Shown here: positions 44,905 through 56,563 of the stretch, in pieces | Layout of the letters: each line of letters starts with the position of its first letter | Position numbering within the stretch: the stretch's first letter is position 1 | Source of the DNA: Vitellaria paradoxa | Lineage: Eukaryota; Streptophyta; Magnoliopsida; Ericales; Sapotaceae | NCBI GenBank assembly: GCA_019916065.1 | Contig: CM034233.1 | Coordinates: forward strand, 38,852,862 to 38,916,861 | Length of the DNA: 64,000 nucleotides | Direction of reading: 5' to 3' | Translations under genes and position numbers: made by a program | Notes under the pieces: generated by a model | Databases searched by the model: none | What the model was told of the DNA's origin: nothing | Seen by the model: only the letters and a program-made list of their open reading frames with translations

Positions 44905-47900
44905 TATATAGTACGTTCGACGATGCTGGGCTTGAAGGGATGGATAAGACCTGGATTGACTTGCAAGATAGGCTGTGATCTAAATACATACAAGGGATTG
45001 AAGAGTTCATTGCATACACCCATATGCTAAACCAACAATCAATTAACTGTCTATGCAAAAAGTGTTTTAATCGATATCATTTCACACAGGAAGTGGTTAG
45101 GGATCATTTGATGAGGCACGAGTTCATAAAGACTTATAAGAATTGGACAAAGCATAGGGAGGCTTATATTTCGGTGCAATGATGTGAGAAAAGAGTTGAC
45201 TTCCATGCATATGTTGTGTCTGGGGATCAGATGATTGAAATGATGCATGAGATCTTGGCTGGGGTGCCCCCTATAGAATGAGTAATGAGGCTAATAAAAT
45301 TGGAGTGAGTAATCCTCGATCTGGTGCCAACGAAGATTCATTAAGTTTTTTCAAACTCCTCGATGATGCAAACACTGAATTATTCCCAGGTTATCAGAAT
45401 TATAGTTAGTTATCTTTCATCGTTGAGCTATTGCACTTAAAAGTTTTGAATCAATGGACTAATAGTTTATTTTACATATTACTAAAGTTATTGAAAAAGG
45501 TCTTGCCATATGGTGCAAAGGTTTACGAGTCCTACTACCATGCTTAAAAAGTTGACAGCAAATTTAGGTTTCATGTACGAAACATGGGATGCATGTCCAA
45601 AGAGTTATATGTTGTTTTGAAATGAGCATACAAACATTGACAAATGTCTTGTGTGCAATAGTTCTAGATGGAAGCAAGACATTGTTGCTTGGAATACTAA
45701 CCGCTGTTTCAGTAAGGGGGGAGATCTGTCCCTATAAAATAGGTCTAATGCTTCCCTCTTAGGCCTAAGCTGAAGAAGTTGTTTACATCTATAAAGATAG
45801 CAGAATTAATGAGATGGCATTCCGATAATAATAATGACAATAGAAAAATGATACATCCGTCTAACTCCCCTGCTTGGAAAGATTTCTATCGTCGAAATGT
45901 AGACTTTGTTTTGGACAGTCGAAATGTCCAGCTCGATTTAGCTATAGATGGGGTGAACTCGTTTAAGGTGATGAATATTGCATGTAGTACATGGCCAGTT
46001 GTCCTCATTCCTTATAACCTCCTACCTTGGTTGTGCATGAAGTAATCCTTTATGATGCTGTCTGTCTCAATTGATGGGCCAAAAGGACCTGGAGACAAGA
46101 TTGATGTGTACCTGCAACCATTGATAGAAGAGTTACAAGAATTGTGGAATGAAGGGGTGATGGCATTTGATGCTGCGAGTAGTGAAATGTTCAACCTCAG
46201 TGCAGCTTTGTTGTGGATAATTAATGAGTTCCCAGCATATGCTGACTTGTTCGATTGGAGTACAAAAGAAAAGTTTGCTTGTCTTCCCTACAATAAGAGT
46301 ACTCAATCGTGATGGTTATATCTTAGTAAGAAATTTGATTACATAGGATTACATGGGTGACAGACGATTCCTTCCTAGTATACACAGGTTTAAAAGGAAC
46401 AAAACTGTGTTTAATGGTGACTGAGACGTCAATCCAGCCCTTAAGAAATTGATTGGTGATGAATTGCTGTGCTAACTTGATTCAGATCGTATACTAAGTA
46501 CATACAAGTTGAACGACCTACGACCTTGTTGAATAGATCAAATGAGTCTCATGCCCACAATTGGAAAAAAATGAGCATATTTTTTGAGCTCTCTTATTGG
46601 AAAAAAAACTTACTAATGCACAACTTGGACATCATGCACATCGAGAAGAATGTGTGCGACAACTTGTTATGGATAATACTTTGTGACAAGATAAGATCGA
46701 AAGATACAACTAGTGCTCAGCGTGACTTAGGGGATGTAGGTGTGAGACAACCGTTACACTTGCAGTTGAGAGGAGCAAACAGGGCGTATCTACCCCAAAC
46801 ATAGTTTACAACGAGCAGGGATGAGAAAGAGTTATTCTTCACAGTCCTGAAAGGTGTTAGGGTGCCCAATGGATATTGTTCCAATATTTCGAGACGAGTC
46901 AGCATGTAAGAGAGGACGTAAACTAGATTAAAGAGCCATGATGGTTATATTCTCATGTAACAACTGATCCCTATTGCTATTTGTTGTTGCTTATCGAAGA
47001 AAGTAGTTAAACCATTGATTGAGTTAAGCAAATTTTTCAGGCATCTGTGCTTGAAGCTTAGCTACCCGAATACTTACAAATTATCAGGGATTAGATTGCG
47101 TTGGCCCTTTGTCATCTCAAGAAAATATTTTTACCTGCCTTCTTCGACGTGATGGTACACTTGACAGCACACCTGGCAGAAGAAGCTATACTAGGGTGCC
47201 CTATTCAATTTCGCTAGATGTACCCGATTGAGATGTATCTTAAGACCTTAAAGTAGTATGTTCGTAACAAGGCTCATCTTGAGCGCCTATAGCCAAAGGC
47301 TATTTGATAGAAGAGTGTACCAATTTTTGTGCCATGTATATGGGGCATGTTGAATTAAAATTGATATAGCCCTAGTGAATTCATGAATGTCCACTTGGGG
47401 TTGAACCATCCTTTAATCTCACCAACAATTTATGGGTTCAAGCTCATCAATATGTGATGTTCAACACGGCATTGGTTCGACCATTCATTCAGTAAGTTGT
47501 TATTCTTTGATTTCGATTATATTTTAAATCATCAACTAGTCGAATATCTTCATAACTAAGTGTTACAAGTTTTCTCAACAAGAAACACCTAATAGAAATA
47601 AGATAGAGATTGCTATGGGCGATTGACCATATAGTATATAGTAAATACTTTAACTTCTTTCACCTATGGTTTAAAGAGCATGTAAGACACGAGAATTTCA
47701 AATTATTTATTTATACGTATTTGCTTAAAAATATTTCCACCTAACTAAATAATACATGTAATCAAGTGCACGCTGACAGAACGTCTAGTGAATCTTTCTC
47801 TGTCGAAATCTTTACACTAGCAGACAGACCCTTTATAACTGCACACCCTTACAGAGCTTGTGGCGTCAATGGGTTTCGGTCCATACCAAAGAGTTGGGCG

Positions 47901-48415
47901 ATAGACGGGTGACTCAGAACTATGGGATAGCTTACAAGGTTGATACCTTGAGTTTTTCAAGCTAAAAGGATAGTAATCCTCATTTGGAAACTGTGTTTTA
48001 TTATGGTTTGCTTACAAATGTCATCAAAATTAGATACAATAATTTACATAAAGTTTTGATGTTCAAGTATGATTGGGTAGATCTTAGGCATGGTATTAAA
48101 AATGATGATTTTCATTTCATGTTGGTGAACTTTAACAACCTCATGTATAAAGTGGAATGGATTAGTAATGAACCATACATTTTGGCATCTCAAGCTGATC
48201 AAGTTTACTTCATTGGGGACCCTGCAGAACCAAATTGGTGCATTGCAGTTAAAATATCAAGAAGGGGGTATTTGAGATTCATTATGATGATCTAGAGGTA
48301 GAAGGGTACCCACAGCAAGAGCTCAGTGACACCGTCGTGCCAACTCGTAAGCAGGATGCTAATTGGGTTAGAGAAACGGTTAAAGGAGATACAATCAAAT
48401 ATATAGTTGCATGAC
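44905..48415 (+). pseudogene. CACTA-1 TNP2-like transposase (broken)
   Basis: TNP2 cuts and joins En/Spm-type elements in the nucleus. Domain order is kept. The N-terminal transposase-associated domain (about 44915-45180) has DKTWIDL, INCLCKKCFNRY and FTQEVVRDHL. The catalytic Transposase_21 region (about 45480-46990) has WHSD, RNVQLDLAIDGVNSF, STWPVVLIPYNLLPW, DVYLQPLIEELQELW, MHNLDIMHIEKNVCDN and LKSHDGYIL. A DUF4218-like part follows (about 46990-47440; PLIELSKFFRHLC, MYPIEMYLKTLK). A DUF4216-like part (about 47880-48290) has FKYDWVDLRHGIK and DEPYILASQADQVYFI-like text. More than a dozen stops and frame changes disable it. An intron probably lies at about 47493-47640. Confidence 0.85.
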
Positions 48416-48614
48416 GTACTTGGGTGTTATACCATATTCAAATTATTTAGTTTTTATTCTTTGTTTATTTATAATTTGTTAAATTTAGATTTTAAACTAA
48501 CACATCTTCCAACACATAGGAGTTATATTACGTGTGGTAAGAAGAAAGATCGTCTGCTTACCATGGGTGAGTAGCTGCACTTGACCTGTGCATGTGTAGC
48601 AGTTAGTGGCAGCT

Positions 48615-50755
48615 ATGGATATAGAGTACTACGTTGATCCTAATGCCACGCAGCCCCTTGACAATACTCAGGCCCATATTGATTCTGATCCTACCCAGGC
48701 CGCTGATCTCACTTAGGCCACCAATTATACTAAGCTTTGGCCGAAGACAAGCACCCATACTTTCTTGTATGCCCAGGCCACAAACCCCACAGCCACCCGC
48801 TGAGGCACTCACCCTAAGCCGATCCTCTCCAGTATCCGACAAGCCTCAGAGGTCATCCTAAAAGCCCGCTTACCTCTTACATCCATGCCATTTATGTTCC
48901 TCTTGAGGTCATCCTACCCCTTACTTCACTCATCACCTTACTCTATTTCTACACCCATGTTCCCCTTTTTAGGGGTGGGCTCCACCTGACCCCCATTACC
49001 CACTGCCAGTTGCAAGCGTCGTGCTACATTGATACACCTATCGGGCACTGCCACACACTACTGCATCCCCTTTAACTAGAGTCCTCCAGGCTCGTATGAC
49101 ACCCTTACCAAGTCCTGGCACCTTGGCTACATCAAGTATATATGTTTCTATGCATACATATAAGTGCTACATAACTTTTAGCATTACTAAATTTCATGGA
49201 TTGGGATCATATTCAACAACTGAAATAAACAACTGTAGATTTGGCGAGTACCACAGTAGCATCTCATGTTACGAGAGGTCCTACTACCCCCTTACAGGGT
49301 TAGGGTAGTAGCCAGTCTCTTCAGGTTGAGTTCAGTGACTATCACCACCCTGTGGGGAAGTTAGGTAGTAGCCTTATTAAGTAGTTAGGTGTGATGGTCT
49401 ATGACAGACATGCCGTGCCCTTATCTACCATGGATTAAGCGACGGTTCTTGCTGAGACCTTGGACCACATCTGGCAGGAGATTATGGTAAGAAAACTTAA
49501 TACATCTTAGTTCAAACATTCCTTATGTAATATTTTTAACAATGCATCATAATATAATCAATTAGGATAATGTGATTGATTGTCTACCTGGGTTTCAACC
49601 TGTCTATATGGCTAAATACCAGAAGATGTGACAGGAGTAGAAATACAGTGAGAGAAAAAGGTACTTCATGCCATTTGAGGGAAGATCAGACATCATTTCT
49701 AGATGTTCGCCATGCGTGGTCCTGAAGTAGTGGCCGGACCTCATCTCCTATTGGTCCAGTGATAAGGCTTAAGTATCATCTAATTAAGGTTTTGAATTTA
49801 TTATAATTGAGGTTTTGCCTACAGTTGTTATTAATTAGCTATAATTCTGTAAAAATAGGCTGAGGTGTCGAGGAACTTAACGAATCGGGCCAACCTTGGC
49901 CCGTTTCACATGACAGGAAGGAGGCATATCTAGATTATACTCCATGAGGTATATAAATTCGTTACTTGATTTTGCAAATTGTAATACTCAAATTTGTAAT
50001 TTTTATTACGCATTAGTAGTTATTGCATATCATATGCTATCTTAATTTACATTTGGTGCAGATGCATGCAGAGGGGATCCCGATCAATTAACTACGCGTA
50101 TTCAAGAGAATATGCAATACATAGCACCTCGACGTGCAAGTGATCATTGATGCAGTACAAGCACACTTGGCTGAGCTCCCTGAGGGTGAGTGAGATTCGA
50201 TTGAGAGGTGTGATACCATTTTCGTATAGGTTGTAGGCCGAGATGGGCACGACTATATACATGACATTAGCAGTGGCATACCCAGGTCAGTGGTCTGGCA
50301 GGCCACCGTAGCTGCCTCTTCTACCACCTCCCAGAGGTGCATGGATGAGGAGATCGAGGCCATTATCGCCACTTGCCTGGACACTTTCTGGGTTGACTTA
50401 TGTGATCATCTTCGGGCTGAGATTCGAGACGAGGTCCAAGCTGAGCTCTGGGCAGAGTTTTAGGCCCTTGCCTCAGTTCGAGTTGAGGTCCAAGCCTTGG
50501 TTTGAACTGAGCTTTGGGATGAGCTTCGGTCTGAGGTCCTCGATGAGTTATGTGATGAGATGGTTTAGCGTATGGACCATATATGGGATCAACTACGGGT
50601 AAAGTTCCATAGCCCACGACATGCCAGTCAAGTAAGAAATTGAGTATTAACCATAAAAATATTTTGTTATTTTGTTTTCAGATAATTAGAATAACTAAAA
50701 TTTTGAACTATTAAATGCAGGATGGCGATGGTGACACCGGACCACCCTAGCCTTT
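48615..50755 (+). pseudogene. CACTA-1 second ORF (Transposase_24-like, broken)
   Basis: The ATG near 48615 opens an Asp/Pro/Thr-rich N-terminal part (DIEYYVDPNATQPLD). Later pieces read NLTNRANLGPFHMTG, RDGHDYIHDI, and CDHLRAEIRDEVQAELWAEF followed by several D-E-L-R/V-x-x-E repeats up to about 50640. A proline-rich N-terminus, a middle domain and a charged helical end fit the second protein of plant CACTA elements, which in En/Spm binds subterminal repeats. Stops and at least three probable introns interrupt it. The family assignment is less firm than for TNP2. Confidence 0.55.
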
Positions 50756-51036
50756 AGTATATCGAGACGATTATGATGATGTATAATTTTAATTATTTAC
50801 AATTGCATATATAAATTTTGTTTTGAATATATTCCATTACTGTTTTATAGTTTACAAATTTCTACATAGGTGTCTACATATATGATGTTTCATTTGTAGA
50901 CTTAAAATGTAAAGTAAAGTCAAACATAGGAACATGAAACTTGTAACTTTAAATATGAACATAAGTTGAACATGGGTTTAAACATGATACTTACAATTTT
51001 GACCTTTTAACATAGGTTGAAACATGAAACTTACAA

Positions 51037-51729
51037 CTTGAAACTTAGAAACATGCCATGGAGGACTCAACTACTCAAACCAAGCATGCACCGTTTGATC
51101 TGGATGGAACTTGACGAGCAATGAGTGTTAGCCATTTGGGACTTGTAGGAATGAATAATGCGAGAATCTGAGTTACAGATCACCCGGAATGGCCTCGAGT
51201 TATTTTTACTCGAAACTTGAAACTTAGAAACGTGCCACGGAGTACTCAACTACTCAAACTGAGCATGCATCGTCCAATCTGGACGAAAATTGACGAGCAG
51301 CAAGTGCTAGCCATTTAGGACTTATAGGAGCGAAGCGCGTAAGAATCCGAGCTATGGATTACTTGGAATGGCCTTGAGTAGGTTCTACTTGAAACTTAGA
51401 AATGTGCCACAGTGGACTCAATTACCCAAATGGAGCCTGTATTGTTCGATCTGGATAGAATTTAACGAGTAATGAGTGCCAGCCATTTGGGACTTGCAGG
51501 AATGAACCGCGCAGGAATCCGAGCTGTAGATTGCCTGAAATGGCCCCAGGTAGGTTCTATTTGAAACTTGAAACTTAGAAATGTCCACAAGGACTCAATT
51601 GCCTAAACCGAGCAAGCATCGTCCGATCTAGACGAAACTTGACGAGCAGCGAGTTCCAACCATTTAGGATTTGTTAGAATGAACCACGCGGGAATCTGAG
51701 CTACGACTCACTCGGAATGGCCTTGATAA
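51037..51729 (+). repeat. Tandem repeat, four copies of about 172 bp
   Basis: Units start at GAAACTTAGAAA(C/T)(A/G)TGCC near 51040, 51216, 51387 and 51569. Each contains a GATCTGGA(C/T)(G)GAA..TTGACGAGCA(A/G) block and ends near GGAATGGCC(T/C). Units differ by roughly 15-20% by eye. They lie between the second ORF and the right end of CACTA-1. Confidence 0.85.
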
Positions 51730-52139
51730 GTTTAATGTTTTAATTTGTTTAAATATGAAGTATTACAAGTTAATTTTACTTTTAAATTTAAAGTTCAAAA
51801 TTTTACAAGTTATTTTTTATTAACCTTTATCGAATTAATTTTTTTGTTAATCAATTTCAGGTTTGATGTGTTTTCCTACAGGTTTGACTCTGACCCTCCC
51901 GTGAAGATATGTTTTGTTATCGTTTGTAAAATTAATTTAATAACTATTTAAAAAGTCATATTTTGTAAATAATTATGTTTTGTGGATAATTTCATTTCTA
52001 GTGGCATGGTTTATTTGAATGTTCAGTTAGGGATGTGTGAATGTACAGGTTTTGTTGTATGAATATATAGGTTTCTATTGGTTTTAGTAAAAAATATGCA
52101 GGGTTGTGGAAAAAAAAAACAGTATACACGATTGCTATG

Positions 52140-52415
52140 TTTGGCGACAGCCTGGAGTGGTCGTTGAAAGGGAAAAGTTAACCACTTCAAGGCAGTCGGC
52201 TTTGAAGCGGTTGGCAGAAGAAATACTCAAAATTAATATTCATCCGCTTTGGGTGGTTGAAAAATTTCACAACTTCCTTAAGTAGTTGTGTATAACCTTT
52301 CTCAACCATGACATCAACGACTGCCTCTAAGTGATCGGCTATATTATAGACAACCGCCTCAATAGCTTTAGACGACTGCTTGAAGCGGTCGAGTGTTTCT
52401 CCCTTTCTAGTAGTT
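52140..52415 (+). repeat. CACTA-1 right subterminal repeats and terminus
   Basis: At least seven variants of GACTGCTTGAAGCGGTC occur in both directions (for example 52170-52220, 52310-52345, 52355-52395). The motif is itself an imperfect palindrome. The terminus CTAGTAGTT ends at 52415. Confidence 0.75.
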
Positions 52416-53250
52416 TCGAATGAATAGTATATGCGTAAAAATTAAATTAATAAAAAACATGATTTTTTAAAAAAAAAAAGTACGATTCTTTGAATTTCTT
52501 TACCCCTTTTATAACCCTACTTAATTAGGGATAAATTTTGTCTAAATTATAAGGTGAAGTGGTTATACAAATTTTTTTTTATTTTGTATTATTTCCAATA
52601 TAAAATATACATCCGTGAGTATATAATTTTTAAAACTATTCATTATTTGCACAATTTTATTTCTTGATATTTAAATTGAACTTTATGTTATTGGTTGATC
52701 GTCTTACTTAAATTGTTTGAAAGTCAAGTTTTTAATTTATAGGAATATTGTCTTATTTTTTAGTATTTTAAATATAATTAACATATAACAAATTAAATGA
52801 ATAAACTAAACCTAGTTACCAAATTAACAAACCAATCAATTTGCTAATTAATAGAAGTAAATTAACAATCAATTAACAAACTAGCAATCAATATAATAAA
52901 TTGAAAATTAATAACAACCAACTTAGGGTAACCAAGCAAACTAATTACAAATTAAAAACCATGCACAACTTAAAAAAATTACAAATAGCAACTTAATATT
53001 TAATAAGTTACTAAATTAACAATATATATTACAAACAACAATATTTAAATTAACAAATTAACAACTAACCCTAAACAATTTAAAAAAGCAATAAATTAGA
53101 TTAATTCAAACAACAATTTTTAGTAATTAAAACAGAATAATAAAAAAAAGCAACCAACTAATAATTTAACAAAATATCCAAACACAACACAATTATCATA
53201 AAATGCAAAAAACCTAACAATTTAGCAAAAACAATCTAAATTCCAACAAA

Positions 53251-53255
53251 CTATC
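53251..53255. repeat. Target-site duplication of the solo LTR (CTATC)
   Basis: CTATC is repeated at 54584-54588. Confidence 0.85.
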
Positions 53256-54583
53256 TGTTAAGACTAAAATTGTAAATTGGTAAATCCATGATCAAATAGA
53301 ATTGTATGTACTTTAGACTTAGTGTAGGCTAAGACACTAGAGTCCTAAGTCGATTAGAATTCAAAAATGTCTCAAAAAATCAAGTTTCCAAAGGGGCCAG
53401 AAGTCTTGAAGAGGTTGAAAATCAAGTTTCCAAAGTGGCTAGAAGTCCTGAAGAGGTTCGGAATTGAATAATGCAGGAAGAACGCGGGAAGACCGCACTT
53501 GGCCGCGGGAAAAAGCCTCGAGAGAGATTAAGTCGCACAAGAAGGCCACTCTAAGTCACGAGAAGACCATAGGAAGGCCGCGGGAAGACCGCTGGAAGGC
53601 CGTGGGTGCACCCTTCCCGCGAGTTCCCGCGAGGTACCTGCGTGATAGCATTTTGTTCTTAAATTCCAACGTGATTTTGACATCAAAAACGACGGATTCA
53701 GGCTTCGGCTAAAACACAAAAGTTGTAGCCCTTTGAGTCTTCTTTCCAACGCAAAAAGAATTAGGTCAATCCAAATTGTGAGTGAAAAGATATGGTCAAA
53801 ATACTGATAGGGTGTCAAGTTGGAACTTCAACTACACACCACTTCAATAGCCCCAGCTACCTTGGTTTGTCTATAAATATCTCTTGGTATTTTCAAGTTT
53901 AGTGAGACATAAAGAGAGAATACACATGAGATTGTGAGCCTTAAAGCCTGCCTTATATCCTTTTCTTTTCCAAATATTTTTACGAATACGCTTTTTTGAT
54001 ATAAAAGTACATTTTTTTGGGACTGCCATTTAAAAATTAAGAAGTTACTCATTATTCTAGTGAAAGCAACGTGCGACTTGAAAGACCGGATCCGTTGTGG
54101 ATTCTTACTACTTATTTTATATTCATTCCTTTTTTATTTGACTTTATTTTTATCTTCAAGTATTTTGAACTTCAAATTTTCTTGATTCCCAAAGATTGAT
54201 CATTCTCTCCACAACTTAGCCAACACGGTTCGTGTTCAATCTGAAGGAGTTCGGATTTGAGGTTAGTGATCGCTGTGGATTCAGCACACTGAGGATTCAG
54301 CAAAGTGACTGAGGAGTTAGTCTTATACCTTCGAGGAGTCGAAGGGCTTTCGCTAGAGGAGTTAGTGCATTGAGGAGTCAAGCAAACGTCAACAAGAGTA
54401 TAGAGTTGAGGAGTCGATCTATAGAGAGGTTAAGTTTGTAACCAGCGTTCGTTTATTCTAGTGAAAGTTTTGTTTGAGGTTTCCCTTTATGGGTTTCCTC
54501 GTTTCTTGTATATCTCACCTTCTTCTCTGTGTGTGATTATGTTTGATTGATTGGGATCCTTAGCAGCATATCTCGAATTTTCA
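53256..54583 (+). repeat. Solo LTR, 1328 bp
   Basis: TGTTAAGACTAAAA...GAATTTTCA between two CTATC duplications, with no internal retroelement sequence. This is the expected product of recombination between two LTRs. A TATA-like CTATAAATAT lies at 53871-53880, which supports plus orientation. A GC-rich cluster with (C)CGCGGGAAGACCGC-type repeats lies at about 53480-53640. Confidence 0.8.
53480..53640 (+). repeat. GC-rich short repeats in the solo LTR U3
   Basis: GCGGGAAGACCGC occurs at about 53482 and 53579, with partial copies (GGCCGCGGGAAAA, GGAAGGCCG, CCCGCGAG). The block is far richer in GC than the surrounding sequence. Confidence 0.7.
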
Positions 54584-55131
54584 CTATCCATAAATATACA
54601 AAATCCAACAACAAATTCTATAAATATCCATGTCTTGTATATATATTAACCCAAAAAAATTACCTAAAATTTTATTTACAAATACCAAAAAATACTCACA
54701 ATGCAACAATGAGAGTGACAACCTAGCTAGAAAAAAATGAGAGAACCTATAGGTTGTTGAAACAAAGAGAGTGAGAGACGGACAGAGAGAGATACAATAA
54801 GAGAGAGAGAGAGAGAGTTCGACCTACCTGAGTTCATTAGTAGCGGAGTAGGTGGCGCGCACCAACAAGGAAGAGCGGTGGCGCAGTGGCAGGGTGGTGT
54901 GGAGAGAGTGAATCGGTGGGAGAGAGAGAGAGAGAGAGAGAGTGAAAAAATGGGATAGGACGTTTATTGTGCACGGGGAGGGGTGGCTTTTTGGGGGGAA
55001 CTGAAGACATTAGTTGACCACCTGGAAGCAGTCGACCGCGTTCATGAAGCGGTCGTTGAAGATGGCTTTCTCGATCGCTTCGAGGTAGTCAAGCGTCTGG
55101 TTGGTCGCCGATTCCACAATGTGTTGTAGTG

Positions 55132-55818
55132 AAAAGAACCTCCAAAAGGTAAAGTCACATTAGATTCATCTATAGAAGGTAAATCAGGAGCTCATGAACC
55201 GCGGGATTATATAGTTTTTATTTTTTATTATATTTTGTGCTTGGAGAAATAAAATAAAAAATTAAGATTGTTATAATTATTGTTAATAATAATAATTAAT
55301 TATTAATATAATAATAATAATAATTATATGTGACAAGAAACCTCTTAAACATTAGGGTTATATTGACCAACTTCTAATGAGTAAACTCCGAACTTGTTAA
55401 TAAAAAGTATCTCTCTCTCTCTTTTTTATATTTTTTATTTCTTTTTTCAATTCTCTTGCAAAGAACTTCTTGAAAAGGAAGACCGTGTTGCATTCACCTA
55501 TGAGAAAATTTAAATATTTTTCTTTAACAAGGTTAAAAAGAAATATTTATTACGATAATTTATTTTTCTTTAAAAGGGTTAATAAATTAGAATGTGAATT
55601 TAACTTCTAATATTTGGCATTGAAATAAAAATATGAGTTACAAAGGTTAAATTATTAAAATCGCTAGTTCGAGTCAATTGATCAGGTGAGAATTTTTTTT
55701 TATTAATTTGAGTTAAAGTCACTTGATCATGATTAATATTTTTTTAATTTTAGTTACCTCCTAATTAAGAATGTAAACATTTTTATTAACTTTTTTAAAT
55801 TTTTTTAACCACGATTAA
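55132..55818. other. Gene-free AT-rich stretch
   Basis: No coding signal. It contains (TAATAA)n-like runs near 55280-55325 and a CT run near 55410. Confidence 0.6.
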
Positions 55819-56024
55819 TATTTAGTTAAAGTCACTTGATCGAAGATAAGCCAAACGTGAGAATTTGTTTAATTAATAAAAATTCTTATTTTAATTCTTA
55901 AATTCAATATCCAATCAACACACAATGCAGAGAAATATACAGATGGCATCAGCAGCAAAGAATGCCAAAAGTTTCCACATCAACCCCGAAATCAATGTCC
56001 ACATCAAATCTATTTAAGAAGGTC

Positions 56025-56173
56025 AGCCAGGGCTTCCTTAAGTTGGTTTACCACCTCGTAGGCCATTGCCGGTTTGATCCATGGGACGGACTTTACTCAA
56101 TGCGCACCTTCGAGTAGCGGCTGCGGACTTCTTCCTGACCCACAGAAGAAGGTCTATCAAATCTTCGTAGCAG
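56025..56173 (+). mobile_element. SINE-like insertion, 149 bp
   Basis: Flanked by a 9 bp duplication AAGAAGGTC (56016-56024 and 56174-56182); segment A has the empty site (TAAGTAGGTCCATT). GGTTTGATCC near 56072 resembles an RNA polymerase III B box (GGTTCGANNCC). The A box is not clear. It is GC-rich and lacks coding potential. Confidence 0.6.
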
Positions 56174-56325
56174 AAGAAGGTCCATTATTTTGTTACGATT
56201 TCGGTCTTCACCTTTTAATTCCAACTTGCATCGGTTGTTTTCATTCTATCGCCATTAATTAACAAGTTAATACAAAAGAAATTTCATTGTTCTTAAATGC
56301 ATTAATAACTGGTTTGAATTATGAA

Positions 56326-56467
56326 GGTGGTGTTTGAATGACAAAAAAAATAAATATGAAAAAAATATAAAAAATTAATGTAAAAATAATATGTAGTAAA
56401 ATTTAACTAAAAGGAATTAAAAAAATTTAATAAAAATTAATAAATTTTGAGAAATCAAACATCCTCT
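56326..56467. mobile_element. MITE-like insertion in segment B (about 142 bp)
   Basis: Absent from segment A. The ends GGTGGTGTTTGAATGAC and (inverted) TAGAGGATGTTTGATTTC are similar, with a very AT-rich centre. I could not confirm the target-site duplication. Confidence 0.45.
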
Positions 56468-56563
56468 AAAAAGCGCCATAGTCATGGATATGAATTATTG
56501 AATTTTTGGTTCTTATGGAAACTGTTACAACTAACACTCCCGCGGCTTGTCACAATGTCCCCA

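Larger units (their letters stand above)
34672..52415 (+). mobile_element. CACTA-1: En/Spm-type DNA transposon, 17.7 kb including nested E7
   Basis: The left end is CACTACTAAAAATGG; the right end, inverted, reads AACTACTAGAAAGGG, where the outermost C of CACTAC appears mutated. Subterminal repeats follow on both sides. The flanking triplets are TCA and TCG, a possible 3 bp duplication with one change. Inside are a TNP2-type transposase, a second ORF, tandem repeats, and E7 (7216 bp) in the first intron; without E7 it would be about 10.5 kb. All coding regions are broken, so it cannot move by itself. Confidence 0.8.
52500..55131 (-). mobile_element. CACTA-2: 5' part of a second CACTA element, opposite orientation
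   Basis: The right edge, inverted, reads CACTACAACACATTGTGG, then GACCGCTTC-type subterminal repeats, a CCCCCCAAAA block, a CT-rich leader and an AT-rich intron. That order repeats CACTA-1 34672-35910, and TACTAAAAAATAAGAC occurs in both (35895 / 52755). The solo LTR at 53256-54583 lies inside it. The left edge is not sharp; I see no transposase part. Confidence 0.6.
55819..56563. repeat. Duplicated segment B
   Basis: Second copy of the segment at 32486-32892 plus 34122-34175, in the same direction. It lacks the foldback element but carries two insertions of its own (56025-56173 and 56326-56467). No gene recognised. Confidence 0.7.

Noticed and set aside
46052..46312. Intact host protein frame near 46 kb
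   Set aside because: The sequence (DVYLQPLIEELQELW) is part of the TNP2 catalytic region and continues from the preceding frame after a stop.
48634..48861. Proline-rich frames around 48.6-48.9 kb as host genes
   Set aside because: They overlap the start of the CACTA second ORF in other frames, and the context is entirely transposon.
53464..53712. 82-codon charged frame in the solo LTR
   Set aside because: It arises from the GC-rich GCGGGAAGACCGC repeats and lies inside the LTR.
55131..55131. 55131 as the right end of the CACTA starting at 34672 (a 20.5 kb element)
   Set aside because: Inverted, this end repeats the 5' architecture of 34672 (leader, splice site, intron), so it is a second 5' end. 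The end at 52415 matches as the 3' end, with TCA/TCG flanks.
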